A stretch of 64,000 bases of DNA from Periplaneta americana. Taxonomy: Eukaryota > Arthropoda > Insecta > Blattodea > Blattidae. The notes below the pieces were generated by a model. It was not told the origin of the DNA. It made no database searches and saw only the letters and a list, made by a program, of their open reading frames with translations. The position numbers were made by a program, and so were the translations under genes. The stretch covers positions 10,224,001 to 10,288,000 of the forward strand of contig NC_091123.1 of assembly GCF_040183065.1 (NCBI RefSeq), read 5' to 3'. Shown here piece by piece: positions 1 through 10,497 of this stretch; within the stretch, counting starts at the first letter, position 1, and the number at the start of each line of letters is the position of its first letter.

Positions 1-1
1 G

Positions 2-841
2 AGCGCCCACAGCCTGGATGGGAGTGGAGCGCAACTCAAGGTGGACGATGACGACAAGCGACGCAGCACCGGCAGCATCAGCAGCCTCAAGAAGCTATGG
101 GAGAGCAAGGAGACGTCGGGGGAGGCCACTCCAGGTGCGGTTTCTGCTGGCCAGGTGAGCCCCAAGCTGGGCCTGAAAGCCGCCAAGCCAGAGGTGCCAG
201 GCAGGGCGAGGGACCTCGGAGATGACGAGGACAAGCCCAAGGCCGAGGAGCAGGCCTCCCCTCCAGACGACGTGAAGCCGGTAACAAAACCGCAGGCGGG
301 ATCGAGAGTGTGGCCGCCTGTTCAAGCCGACGAAAAGCCCGTAGTGCCCACCAAGCCACCAGTCAAAGCCACCAAACCCATCCTGTCAGCGTCCAAGCTG
401 CCGGCTGGATCAGCGATATATGCCACCCCGACCATGCCGAAGCCACCGGTTGTGGCCCGCGAGGCTAAGGTCGCTGCAGAAGAGGAGGGGCCTGCCACCG
501 TGATGGGGCGTCCAGGTGGGGGGGAGCGTGAGAGCGTGCTGGAGATATCACAAGCTCTGGAGACCAGCCTAAGCTCACTACGATCGGCTACCACCGTGTC
601 CACTGGCAGCTGGCTGCAGCTGTCGGACAAGGTCGGTTTGTTTCACTCATCATGTATGGGGTATGCGGACAGCATCGTGCCCCCGCATGCCCGCTTCCAC
701 TTCCGGGAGCTGCTCACCCGACTTGAGAGCCAGGCCCGGCAGCTGCGGTCAGCTGGCGCGCGTAACTCTGCAGACAATACGAAGCTCTGTGCTGAGGTGC
801 AGAACACGGTTAGAGACGTGATCAATGCTGTGCAGAGGTAG
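2..841 (+). CDS. Abl: Abl tyrosine kinase, C-terminal coding exon (partial)
   Basis: The frame is open from the first base of the window to the TAG at 839-841, giving 279 residues of a protein that begins upstream. The first part is low-complexity and rich in Lys, Pro, Glu and Ala, with an SLKKLWE segment near residue 34 and several PxxP/KPxxP stretches of the kind that bind SH3 domains. The last roughly 100 residues form a folded helical block with LSDKVGLFHSSCMGYADSI, FHFRELLTRLESQ and a terminal VRDVINAVQR. This matches the F-actin-binding four-helix domain at the C-terminus of Abl kinases, which also end in a VQR-like tail. Abl is a non-receptor tyrosine kinase of the cell cortex that controls actin and axon guidance; SH3, SH2 and kinase domains would lie upstream, outside the window. 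There is no intron in this stretch, so it is probably the last coding exon. The GTG at 41 is an internal Val codon, not a start. Confidence 0.88.
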   Translation, partial: SAHSLDGSGAQLKVDDDDKRRSTGSISSLKKLWESKETSGEATPGAVSAGQVSPKLGLKAAKPEVPGRARDLGDDEDKPKAEEQASPPDDVKPVTKPQAGSRVWPPVQADEKPVVPTKPPVKATKPILSASKLPAGSAIYATPTMPKPPVVAREAKVAAEEEGPATVMGRPGGGERESVLEISQALETSLSSLRSATTVSTGSWLQLSDKVGLFHSSCMGYADSIVPPHARFHFRELLTRLESQARQLRSAGARNSADNTKLCAEVQNTVRDVINAVQR

Positions 842-1016
842 AGTGCTGACCCTGCACAGCCAGGTCCTGCTAGTCCTGGAGCTACGCATACATCGAACAG
901 TTCTACTTTCAAATTGTAATGCCAACATAAAATGAGCTTCTGCAATATTCAGATGTCGAGATAAACCATGCCATTTTAAAATTGTTATAATTTTACCTTT
1001 TCATCCATCCAGATTG

Positions 1017-1034
1017 TTGTCATTATTATTGTTG

Positions 1035-1083
<49 letters not shown>
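1017..1083. repeat. (ATT)n microsatellite
   Basis: About 67 bp of ATT/GTT units, with a pure run of ATT in the second half. It lies in the likely Abl 3' UTR. Confidence 0.9.
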
Positions 1084-1084
<1 letters not shown>

Positions 1085-1477
1085 TTTCCACAAATAATTA
1101 TTTAACGATTAAAATGCGATTTGCAGTACAAGTTTCGACATAGATAAGAACATAAAGCATAAGATAAATACATTTAAATTAACATACAGGATAGTAGATT
1201 CAATGTTATAAATGTAAATAGGAAAGTTGTACTAGCTGTTTATGTCGTAACAGATGTAAATGTATGATGGAGGAATAACAAGAGAGACAAGCAAAATGTA
1301 GGCCGTAGAAATGACATTCCATAGAAAAATTGAAGGCTGTACAAGAAAGGAGTACCTCAATAATGAAGATATACGAGAATATAATATATTATGTGTACTG
1401 TATTAACAAAATGGAGGCAAACAGGGAATCTCAGAGACAATACATAGTATGCCAAATATTAAAAGAGTAACAACTAA

Positions 1478-1478
1478 C

Positions 1479-1516
<38 letters not shown>
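1478..1516. repeat. (AAT)n microsatellite
   Basis: About 13 AAT units in an uninterrupted run, downstream of Abl. Confidence 0.9.
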
Positions 1517-1518
<2 letters not shown>

Positions 1519-2417
1519 TATACAAACTTAGATGTTACATTACGGTAACGATTTATGATGTCTGATAAGGTGCAACACAGTTTTTCACAGACAAATCTGT
1601 ATCACAGATTCTGCATGAAGACACCAAGTCTTTCTGTTATTACAATCATCCAAAATTTTTTAATAAAGAGATACAGTTAGAGTAATTTTTGGTTAGTTTG
1701 CATGATAAAATCATTGCCCAGTCACTCGAAATCATTTATAATTTATTTAAAAATCTTATCAGAAAATTGAAAGAAAATGTCTTTACTGCAAAGAAATTAT
1801 TTCTTCCTTAGAAGGAAGAGAAAGTGTTAGAGAGAACAAATTATTATTTCCAGAATTTTGACGACCTGCAAATTACTAAAGAAATGCTTGAAATGATCCA
1901 TTTATGACTAAAAAATTCTTTAAAAAAAGTCCCCAAATACTAAGAAATAACCTAAAATAAGATTCATCCTTGTTTTGTGAACATTGGCATATTAGAAAAG
2001 ATATTTGCTATATTAGATACAGTATCTGAAATAACAACTCTAAATACCTAAATCAAAATGCACTGAAGTAAATTTGTGTGTCTCAGTCAGTAACCTCTTC
2101 AAAATTTTTTTCTTATTGCATGTATAGTAACCTTTCTTTGAGCAGAAAATCTGTTTTTGTTTATTCTGAAAATGCATTGTATCCAATTTCATAGTCTTAG
2201 ATTTTGTTGATAACACTTCCTTCTTTCAGTTCTAATCTCCTCTCACTTCTCTTCTAGTCCATAAATCTACATGTTATTGCTTTTCTAAAAGAGTTTTAAT
2301 TTTTTATAAGCAAAACTGTTTTCAGTCTTTTCTTGACAATTTAAAATTGGCTGTCATACAGCTGACTAGATGGAAATAGCATGTTGTTTATTACTATGGC
2401 AGAAGATTTAAAAAATA

Positions 2418-3324
2418 AGTAGAACTTTGTTATAACGACATCCAAGGGACTTTAAAAATTATGTTGTTATAAACGAGTGTCGTAGTAACTGAGGTTCACA
2501 TTATCAATCTAGTGAGGTGGAAAATGAAAAATAACAAACTTAATTAGACTTATTTTAGATTTATGTATTCACTTTTAAGCCTACCATGAACATAATAAAA
2601 TACACGTAGGTGTACAATTATAAATACAATATTCTGTATTAAAACAGTTTTTTTCAGTACTCACCAGACTGCAAATCTAGTCTTTCAGGTGAAGCTCCCT
2701 GTAAAGCAGATTTGAATAATTTCAAGGGAAAAATTTTTCCGGGGCCGGGTATCGATCCCGGGACCTCTGGTTACCAGACTACTTTACTTAGGAGTGAAGT
2801 AATCAGTCATTTTACTCTGTTGTCTCCTACTTGCCCAATACACACTTTATAAATTACGTTCTATGTTCATAATTTCAGTTGCAATTTCACTGCTCCCTTC
2901 CTAGCTTCATAGAACATGTTCATAATTCTAATGACTTGTAAAGCGTCACTCACTTCTTTTAGTGCCCATACTGCGTTAAAATGCGTGAAAACGTCCTGTC
3001 GAAACTGACCTGAATTCAGGCAGATTACAATGGGGTGGGGAATCCGCCTGCATTCCAGAGATCTGTGACAGAAGGGGACAGTAAAGAATTTGTCAGGGCC
3101 AGATTACAACAAAATATTTCTTAAAATACTTTGGTTCTTAGAAAATCTTATTCCAAACTGATGTTGAAAGTGACGTTATATGCGAGGTAGACGCATATAC
3201 GTTTGTCGTATTAAGCAAGATAGAAAAGCATATGTCTTATGGGGAATTAGTTTGGACCAAAGAATATTTGACATTATAGGCGAGGTGTCGCACAAAACGA
3301 GGTCGCTATAACCAAGTTCTACTG
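2418..3324. mobile_element. Tigger/pogo-like non-autonomous element
   Basis: The left end reads AGTAGAACTTTGTTATAACG and the right end, reverse-complemented, reads CAGTAGAACTTGGTTATAGC, so the termini are inverted repeats of about 25 bp with one base lost at the left. TA dinucleotides flank both ends (2416-2417 and 3325-3326), the target duplication used by Tc1/mariner/pogo elements. No transposase frame survives inside. A truncated SINE sits inside it. Confidence 0.65.
2671..2772 (-). mobile_element. Truncated tRNA-derived SINE inside the Tigger-like element
   Basis: On the minus strand it carries a B-box-like segment (GGGATCGATACCCGG) and then a tail shared with the fuller copy at 25562-25705. 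An 8-bp duplication ACCAGACT lies at both edges (2663-2670 and 2773-2780). The A-box half is missing, so the copy is 5'-truncated. Confidence 0.65.
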
Positions 3325-5204
3325 TAAATTAAATCTTAAGATGTTTGTCAGTATTCTTGAGATTTGTGCGAATTTTTCAGTTTTAGAAACATCTTGTTCA
3401 GTCCCATGTGATATCTGTTGTAGATTATTTCAGGAGCTTATTTTATTTGACAAGAAAAATGTGTTATTTACAGATTTAATATCTTTCTTCCACATTCCAC
3501 TTTTAAAACAAAACGCCACTTTGATGTTTCTCTGACGAGATTAAAAAATATAGTTATTTAAAAATAAATGAGGAACATCAAAAAGGCTCTGTTGTAAGAT
3601 TAGCGTTCTCATTCCATCACTCCAGGACTAGCAGAGTGTTGCTGTGCATTGTTGAGTGGTCCTTGCAAGTGAACTGAGTGTCCCCGATGGCTTGCATCAG
3701 CTGCTGTTATACAAGGTGTACAGAACAAGGAAGATAAAATATACATATATATATATATATAGTAGCATAATGTGTACAGAAGAGAAACTGTTCGAACTTG
3801 TTGAAATCTTAGCACAGCTGTGATGCAAGTGTGTGAACATCAGGGTAGTGGCTACATCGCTGTGTATTACTTTCCCCTTGTTGGTAAATAATTGCTCTTA
3901 AATTATTGTATATGGTATGCAATTTTCCCCAAGACTGTTATGATTTTTTTTTCCTATAAACTTTGAGTGGCAACCACTTAACACTGCCTTAAAGGATGAT
4001 TCCATCAAGAAGATGAGAAGAGGAAGAAGAAGAAGAAGAAGCAACAGGACAATAATTTAGAGATGTTGCAGGGAAAAAACACAGGCAGGACGCCCGAAAT
4101 CAGCCCCAGACTTACAAGCCTAGTGCCGATCTTAAAGGAACTAAGCAGGTATCGGATATGCTGAGTTGTTTAGTATAATTTCATTCCCCAGTTTTACCTG
4201 TGATACTTGAGTATGTTGATTTAACTGCTGGCTAAGGACCTCGGTGTTGTGCTGCTTGCATTTTCATGAGCTGTATTAGGGACCATGGATTGTGTGTGAA
4301 CACGGGTGACGCAGGAATTGTACTTGACGCAGAATACTCAACAGGAAGCGAAGTACATTACTGCCTGAGACTACAACAACAACATTGTCTATGCTAGTCT
4401 TTGTATTGTATCATAATCCGTAGGATATTATGAGTGTGGAACACGACATATTTAGACAAGAGATATTTTATAAATCCAAAGATTTGAACAACTAACCAAT
4501 CTATGTCTGAGCATCTTTTTAAACTTGTTTACTTCGCCTATTTTAGCTACAGCTCCTCTTCTGTTACAAATTCATCCTATCAAACAACGAACTTGTAAAA
4601 AAAAGTCATACATTTGGAGTACTTAGACTATGGTTGCGGTATTGTCGTGCGAAACCAACATCCAAATCACTTAACATTGGGAGAAGACATGCCGTGGAAG
4701 CAAACTTGTTTGCTCAGTCTCACTTGTTTGGTGTCGAAAGTGGAGTGTTTGATATGCTATGTTTGAAATTTTTTTCCTTATTGAAAAATGTTCTAAATTA
4801 GAGCTCAGTCTCAATTATCTAGCCTAAAGCAGGAGCAGTGATAAGCTGAATAATGAATTTGTGTTTTCAGAAAAAGATTAATGTGAAAGAAAATAATTTG
4901 TTTCAAATGCAGCAAAGAAGCAAAGGGGTACAAGTGACATTTCTGAAGAACATGAGTTAAGTGCATCCAGGACAAGCTAAAGTATTTAAAATTTTAGTGG
5001 CGAAGAGATATATCTTTTAACCACATGACACACTAAAATTTAAATAAAACAATTTCACGGAATTTACGAAAGCTTAAGTATTTTCAGCCACATTTTCTAA
5101 AAAATAACTTAAGTGCACTTATACATCTTTGCTTCTGACCCCTTTCAAATAACAGTTGCATCTCACTGTCTCACACTGCAGTTTCTTATGTGATTTTCGC
5201 AGCG
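3325..5204. other. Intergenic, no gene recognised
   Basis: AT-rich sequence without a credible exon. It includes a (TA)n run at about 3738-3761 and an AAG-rich run at about 4010-4043. A less AT-rich patch at 4060-4330 could be transcribed UTR or an old repeat; I do not recognise it. Confidence 0.4.
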
Positions 5205-5216
5205 ATTAATTTTCTA

Positions 5217-5473
5217 TTATTTTATTTATTGGGTTATTTTACGATGCTGTATCAACATCTAGGTTATTTAGCATCTGAATGATATGAAGGTGATAATGCC
5301 GGTGAAATGAGTCCGGGGTCCAGCACCGAAAGTTACCCAGCATTTGCTCCTATTGGGTTGAGGGAAAACCCCGGAAAAAACCTCAATCAGGTAACTTGCC
5401 CCGACTGGGATTCGAACCCGGGCCACCTGGTTTCGCAGTCAGACACGCTGACCATTACTCCACAGGTGTAGAC
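5217..5473 (-). mobile_element. Full-length tRNA-derived SINE (family 1)
   Basis: Reading the minus strand from 5473, a tRNA-like head has an A-box region (TGGAGTAATGG), a B box (GGGTTCGAATCCC) and then a conserved body. The insertion is bounded by a perfect 12-bp target duplication ATTAATTTTCTA at 5205-5216 and 5474-5485. Further copies lie at 24447-24681, 25195-25345 (decayed) and 41505-41757. Confidence 0.85.
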
Positions 5474-5485
5474 ATTAATTTTCTA

Positions 5486-5823
5486 GACATAGTAGTTATT
5501 ACCCCTTCACTTTTTAGCAGTACGATAGCAGCAGCAGCAGACAGGGTAGGCAAAATACTGACATCCCAGTGTCTTAAATACAAATATAAAATACTTAAAA
5601 AAATTCACCAAAATACGTTACATTTCTATTTCTAATACTTAATAAGATATATCACGAAATATGAACATTAGTTTCGGAGTTCAAATATTTCGGTTATAAT
5701 TTATCAACACTGTATTTAACTACGTATCATAAATCATAAAATATTTCTTGCTGGTATCAGGAATTTTACAACATCATTATTTAATGGCCATCAAGCAGTG
5801 CTGTGCATTCTGAATCAGATACA

Positions 5824-5864
<41 letters not shown>

Positions 5865-6816
5865 TTGGTACATTTGTGCAGTATTCTAGAACAGGTAAAA
5901 TGAAATGTTTTAAGATCATACGAGACCATATTGCGTTTTGTAGATTTAACATTGGAAATAGCATTTGAAGGCTATATGGAAAGAATGAGTTAAGTCAGTT
6001 TAGTAAAATTTTCACAAGAGAAATTTAGAACTTCATAGTTAGTCATCTTTGAGTGTATAATACGTTACTCATGTGATATATATAAGGCAGATTCTTGAAA
6101 AATTTAAGATTATTTAATCTTAACTGCTTGCAGTCTAAGCTGCCTGATATATTACTTTTCAAATGCCAATCTATGAAATTTTACGAAATTTACTTACGTT
6201 GTTCTTACCATGTGATCTTCATTTAATAGCATGTGATTATTTTACAAAAAGTCAGTTATTTTAGACTGCTTGCTCCTAAGGAATAAACCTTGCCCTCAAT
6301 TTGTGATAACTGTACCATAATTTAAGTTACATTGTGATGTGTTACGAATCATTTCACTGTTTCTAAAGCATTAACAGTGTCATTAAAGGACACAAAGGTT
6401 GTTGGAGGCAAGCATGGGCAGCTTCAATTTCCACGAATTTCAAAGAGGACTGTATCTTAACAATGAATACGTGCTGTATTTTCGCGTTCATACATTTTCA
6501 CAGCAAAGCTAATTTAGAGCAGAAAATTGATTTAGAACATATAAATGATGTTTCCTATGCCTCAGGGTTTAAAATACGATATATAAGTGTAAAAAAACGA
6601 ATAACAAAAAACGTACTGTATATCTAAAATAAATTAACATGAAAAGCGTAGGAATTTGGCAGGACTTCGGGAAGGGGGGGGGGGGAAGAATTAAGTGTGA
6701 AACATGTAAAAAAAAAAGTTCTATTTTACAGTGGGTTCAATAGGTGATCTAACTGCACATAGGTTGTGCCCATTTCCAGCTTTATGGTGCCACCTTTGGG
6801 CAGGACTTTTGGAGTA
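5486..6816. other. Intergenic, no gene recognised
   Basis: AT-rich DNA with a (TA)n run at about 5826-5856 followed by a T run, and a G run near 6676. No exon or identifiable repeat ends seen. Confidence 0.4.
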
Positions 6817-7810
6817 CAGTAAAACCCCGATAAGATGCTGTCCAAGGGACCTGGTGTAAAACGTGTATTAACCGGGACCGCATATTAGGTAGGTATACTA
6901 ATTTTGACATATATACAGTATCTATTAGCATTTTTCTTTATTGAAATACACGATTCATGAAAGGTAATACAGTATTACTCCATAATGTAATTACTGTACC
7001 GTACGTCAAGGACATTTACAATATGTACTGTACTTAATTCTCTCGAAAAAAAAAAAAGTCATTTATAGTTGTTTGCCGTGTGCGTGTTCTCCAAGTCCTC
7101 ATGTTTACCACACTTCAGTTTCTGCGATTACATCCTCCCGACATCGCAGCTGTAGTGATTGAGTCACGATATATTTTAATCGTGCTTAATGTCGATGATG
7201 GGATTCCTAATGCATCAGAGAGTTGTTTCTGGGTAAGAGTACTGTTCTCATCGTACTTTCGTAATATTTCCAATTTTTCCGACACAGAAAGTGCTTTTCG
7301 TTTAACACTCATTGTAATCACATTCACAGACACTTCAATACACTAAAGGACAACAAACTGCCCAGCAAAAATTTCCAGAATTTTATTACGGCCGAGTGAG
7401 GAATGCTGTTTGAGAGAGAGGGTTAGCAAGAGGGTGAGGTATTGTAACTGTATGTAGGCTTTAACCACGCAGGTAAGGAGTCGAGTAAGAGAGCGCAACA
7501 AGAGGGTGGGGTATACTAAGGTATGAAGTATGAAGGTTTAAATGCGCAGGTAAAGGGTAGAATACCAATACTTTTAAAGTTAATGACACCAGTGAGTTCA
7601 ATGACCAAGATGTTTCATTGCTGTTACAGTACATTGCTAAAAATTACATCGAAAACATTCCACAAAAATAGCGTATTATGCGGGACGTGAGTGCAACAAA
7701 CCAAGTATTTTATAAAGGCGTTATATATGAAATGTGCAGGGACCGGACAAAAAAAAGCGTATTACACGGGATAGCGTAATAAGCAGGCGCGTCTTATCAA
7801 GGTTTTACTG
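6817..7810 (-). mobile_element. Tigger/pogo-type DNA transposon with intact ends
   Basis: The left terminus CAGTAAAACCCCGATAAGAT matches the reverse complement of the right terminus, CAGTAAAACCTTGATAAGAC. The 994-bp element is flanked by TA on both sides (6815-6816 and 7811-7812). CAG termini with a TA target are typical of the pogo/Tigger group. It retains only the N-terminal DNA-binding part of a transposase, so it is an internally deleted copy. Confidence 0.82.
7118..7312 (-). pseudogene. Tigger transposase remnant, CENP-B-type HTH
   Basis: The peptide starts MSVKRKALSVSEKLEILRKY and continues through TQKQLSDALGIPSSTLSTI. This is the CENP-B N-terminal/Psq helix-turn-helix found at the start of pogo/Tigger transposases and their domesticated relatives. 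After about 60 residues the frame ends without the second HTH or the DDE catalytic domain. It lies inside the TIR-bounded element at 6817-7810, which supports transposon origin over a host gene. Confidence 0.75.
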
Positions 7811-8007
7811 TAGTAGTGTATAGTATAAAGGGCATCCTTAACAAGTATGAAAAATGAAGTGTGGAGTTCCGTGCATGCAGGCGTGTGGGATAATCATAAA
7901 TCCAGTCAGTATACAACCAAATTGCAGGATAAACAAACTAATAAACTCAATAGTAAATTAATCTGACTGCTTCAATTACATGTGAAGAACTTGGGTTACA
8001 TATTTCA

Positions 8008-8592
8008 TTTTATGCTCGACCATGCCGAAATGTAGTAATTATACACCTGGTAGCAGTCCTTTAATGCATGTCATTAAAGTTCAGGTTTTCGAATATTCTC
8101 GGATATGCAATCGAAAGACAACTATCGAAAGGTCACGGAGGCTGGAAATCCAATACTGTCGCAGAAGGTTATGTTATGTTACTATAATAATTAGCGTTAA
8201 TTGTAAATAATATTCAAATAAATTGAATTTGTCATCCCGTTTTTCAATGTCGAATTCAGTTTCAAGGTTATATCAAGACTAATGTTTATCTTACTCTCTA
8301 GATTATATCAAGATCGTCGACATTCGTTTCCCGGAAAAAATCAATTCTTTCGCGTCTGCGCACATCTCACAATTCATGAGGTAAGCTATTGCACTCACAT
8401 AACAATAACATGAATACTTATGAATAATTTCAAGTTAGAAATGTAGTCGAGCATAAAAAGTCGTATGAAACTTGCCTATAATGGTAATTAAGACGCTCGT
8501 ATGAAAATTATGAAACTCTCTTGCGCTCATTTCATAAACATCCTCGCATCTTAATTACTATCATTATAGGCTCATTGCATAATGTACTATTT
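8008..8592. mobile_element. TIR-bearing interspersed repeat, copy 1
   Basis: It begins TTTTATGCTCGAC (8008-8020), and an inverted match GTCGAGCATAAAA lies at 8446-8458. The similarity to copy 2 at 20534-21187 continues past that inverted match into a second hairpin (GCCTATAATGGTAATTAAGA paired with a matching arm near 8553-8575) and stops after ATAATGTACTAT. There is no coding capacity. Relative to copy 2 it lacks about 70 bp in the left half. Class II family unknown. Confidence 0.65.
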
Positions 8593-9281
8593 TGAAAGAG
8601 CATGTGTTAATAGTACCATGACTGAAGTCTTTGTTGTGCCATGCCACATGGGGTTAGCATATTTTTGTTGCAAACTAAGTATTGGTGTTTGTTGGAAACA
8701 GGTTATTAAACAATGGTATAACACAGGATAAAAGAAAAACAAAAAGGGTATGTTGCGAAATTAGTGAACAGAAGAGAAAAGATATGCGATTTTAGGCTTT
8801 CATAGTGACTGTGATCAGAAATAGACTTTGGGATGTTCCACTATTTCCTTGGATTTAATATTTCCAATGTTTCGGAACTACGTACAGGTTCCAACACCAG
8901 GACAGATAGGTAAGACCAGTGGTATCGGGCTTGTTACATCTGGTTGATTCAAACAATCAGCAATAATTATGATTCCTTGCTATTCATTTGACTCCAGAGA
9001 CCTGTTTCATAAAACTATCAGTCTACTTATAAGTAGTGTAGACTGATAATTTAGACTACTAAAGCTAGAAACTTGGTTCATAAAAATAGCAGTGTAAAAT
9101 AGTAGTTAGCATTGTAGGACTCATATTTAGGAGTATTATTTAGCAACAATGCTGTTTCATAAAACATGAATATTGCTAATTTGTACTCATAATTATCAGT
9201 TAGTGGAGACTGATAAAAGTGAGTAGAAGAATATATTTATGAGAAATACAGTATATTTCTTTTGGAAATAATTTTGTAGAA

Positions 9282-9600
9282 ATGCATCCTTCATCTAGTA
9301 ATGAACAAAATATTTTTGTGAGACATCCAAGAATGTTGAGACCTAGAATAGATTATGATTTTATAGCAGAGATGTAATGAAATGTTTCGCTAACCTCTAA
9401 CAAATTCAATTGACTGTTCATTGCCATTGAACAATTTTTAAAGTGTAATACTTGCAGGAATAAAGCTCTAACACCAAAACAGCAATCTGTTGAAGTTTTA
9501 AAAGCAATTGTGTGCAGAATAATTAAAAGTGTGAACAGTGTAAATGACATACTCTTTAAGGAACTTGTACGATGGCCATAAGATGTAGATGAAGTTGTTT
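9282..9600 (+). pseudogene. HARBI1/PIF transposase N-terminal remnant
   Basis: An ATG at 9282 opens a short frame with RMLRPRIDYDFIAEM. After a stop and a frame change the sequence continues with FIAIEQFLKCNTCRNKALTP followed by KQQ. The R-N-x-A-L-T/S-P-x-Q-Q pattern is characteristic of the helix-turn-helix part of PIF/Harbinger nucleases. The stops and shift show that it is dead. No DDE domain is visible. Confidence 0.55.
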
Positions 9601-9842
9601 GTAAGTTTATTGAACTTGGTGGACTGCCATTAATTCTTTATTCTCAGAATCTTTCCTTAAAAATTTTGTTGTTTCAGGACTTTTTGTTCTTTCTTTGATT
9701 TTGACATATTGAGTTACTATAGTGTAATAATAATTATAAATTCAGTGCATAGACGAGGCTATGAAATGCAACAGAGAGAATAATTATGTCTACGTAACAT
9801 ACTCTTTGAATGAGGCTACACTACTATACCTGTTTTTTTTAA

Positions 9843-10203
9843 AGATGGAACATGGCAGTTAAGCGGCCTTGCTTGGAACTACAGTGCTATGTTGCCAATA
9901 TGGACTACCACACTGTCAGCTGATGGGAGCTAACAATTGACGTTAGATGGCTGACGTTAAAACATTCATTGACAAATGAGCGAAGGTAAAAAAAAAACAA
10001 TATAAAAATCGACAGAGAATCAAAGACAAAATGTATCAATGCTAACATTGTGTGCACAATAAATGTTGCCAAGAGAGCTATTAAGCACTCGCCATGTGAG
10101 AACTGTCACTTGGCAACTCATCTGTTATCACAGCAATAGGCCTACCATGCTATGTGACATTCAGTTGTTTTTCTGATCGCAACACTATTGTCATGTTCCA
10201 TCT
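9843..10203. mobile_element. MITE with TTAA target duplication
   Basis: The ends AGATGGAACATG and CATGTTCCATCT are perfect 12-bp inverted repeats. TTAA flanks both sides exactly (9839-9842 and 10204-10207). A TTAA target is the hallmark of piggyBac-type integration, although the terminal bases are not the usual CCC. There is no coding capacity in 361 bp. Confidence 0.7.
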
Positions 10204-10497
10204 TTAACAAAAACTGGTAAAAGTAATGTAGGAATTTTAGGAGTGTAAAGCTTTGTTTATGAAACAGTTTTCGACACTGCTAACTACTGATTTTTACACT
10301 CCAAATAAGTAACTGCTAAAAGTAGTACTTTTATGAAACAGGCCCCAGCAATTACTTTTATTATATAAACAAATGCCAAGAATCAAAATTCCTCAGTCTC
10401 TTAGAGTAGCCAGACAATGAGCCCAACAGAATCCTGGTCTTACTGGTCTTACCTATCTGTCCTGATGAAGGAACCTGTACCTATATAGGTCCGAAAC

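Larger units (their letters stand above)
842..2417 (+). other. Probable Abl 3' UTR and start of intergenic DNA
   Basis: No coding signal. The sequence becomes very AT-rich directly after the Abl stop. Possible polyadenylation signals AATAAA occur at about 1512 and at 1662-1667, so the 3' UTR may end near 1690, but nothing here fixes the site. Two trinucleotide microsatellites are listed separately. Confidence 0.4.
8998..10345 (+). mobile_element. PIF/Harbinger-derived element, internally decayed
   Basis: The left end AGACCTGTTTCATAAAA and the reverse-complemented right end GGGCCTGTTTCATAAAA form terminal inverted repeats. CAG directly abuts both edges and could be the 3-bp target duplication this superfamily makes. 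Internal peptide fragments resemble a HARBI1/PIF nuclease N-terminus. A separate MITE has inserted at 9843-10203. Confidence 0.6.
8868..10497. repeat. Inverted repeat arms flanking a PIF/Harbinger insertion
   Basis: The left arm at about 8868-8920 contains CAGGACAGATAGGTAAGACC. The right arm at about 10440-10497 contains its reverse complement, GGTCTTACCTATCTGTCCTG, with further matches around the ATGTTTCGGA segment. The arms are about 55 bp with a few mismatches, and the PIF/Harbinger derivative lies between them. Confidence 0.6.

Noticed and set aside
8022-8210. 62-codon frame inside the TIR repeat
   Set aside because: It is not preserved in the second copy of the repeat and has no recognisable similarity.
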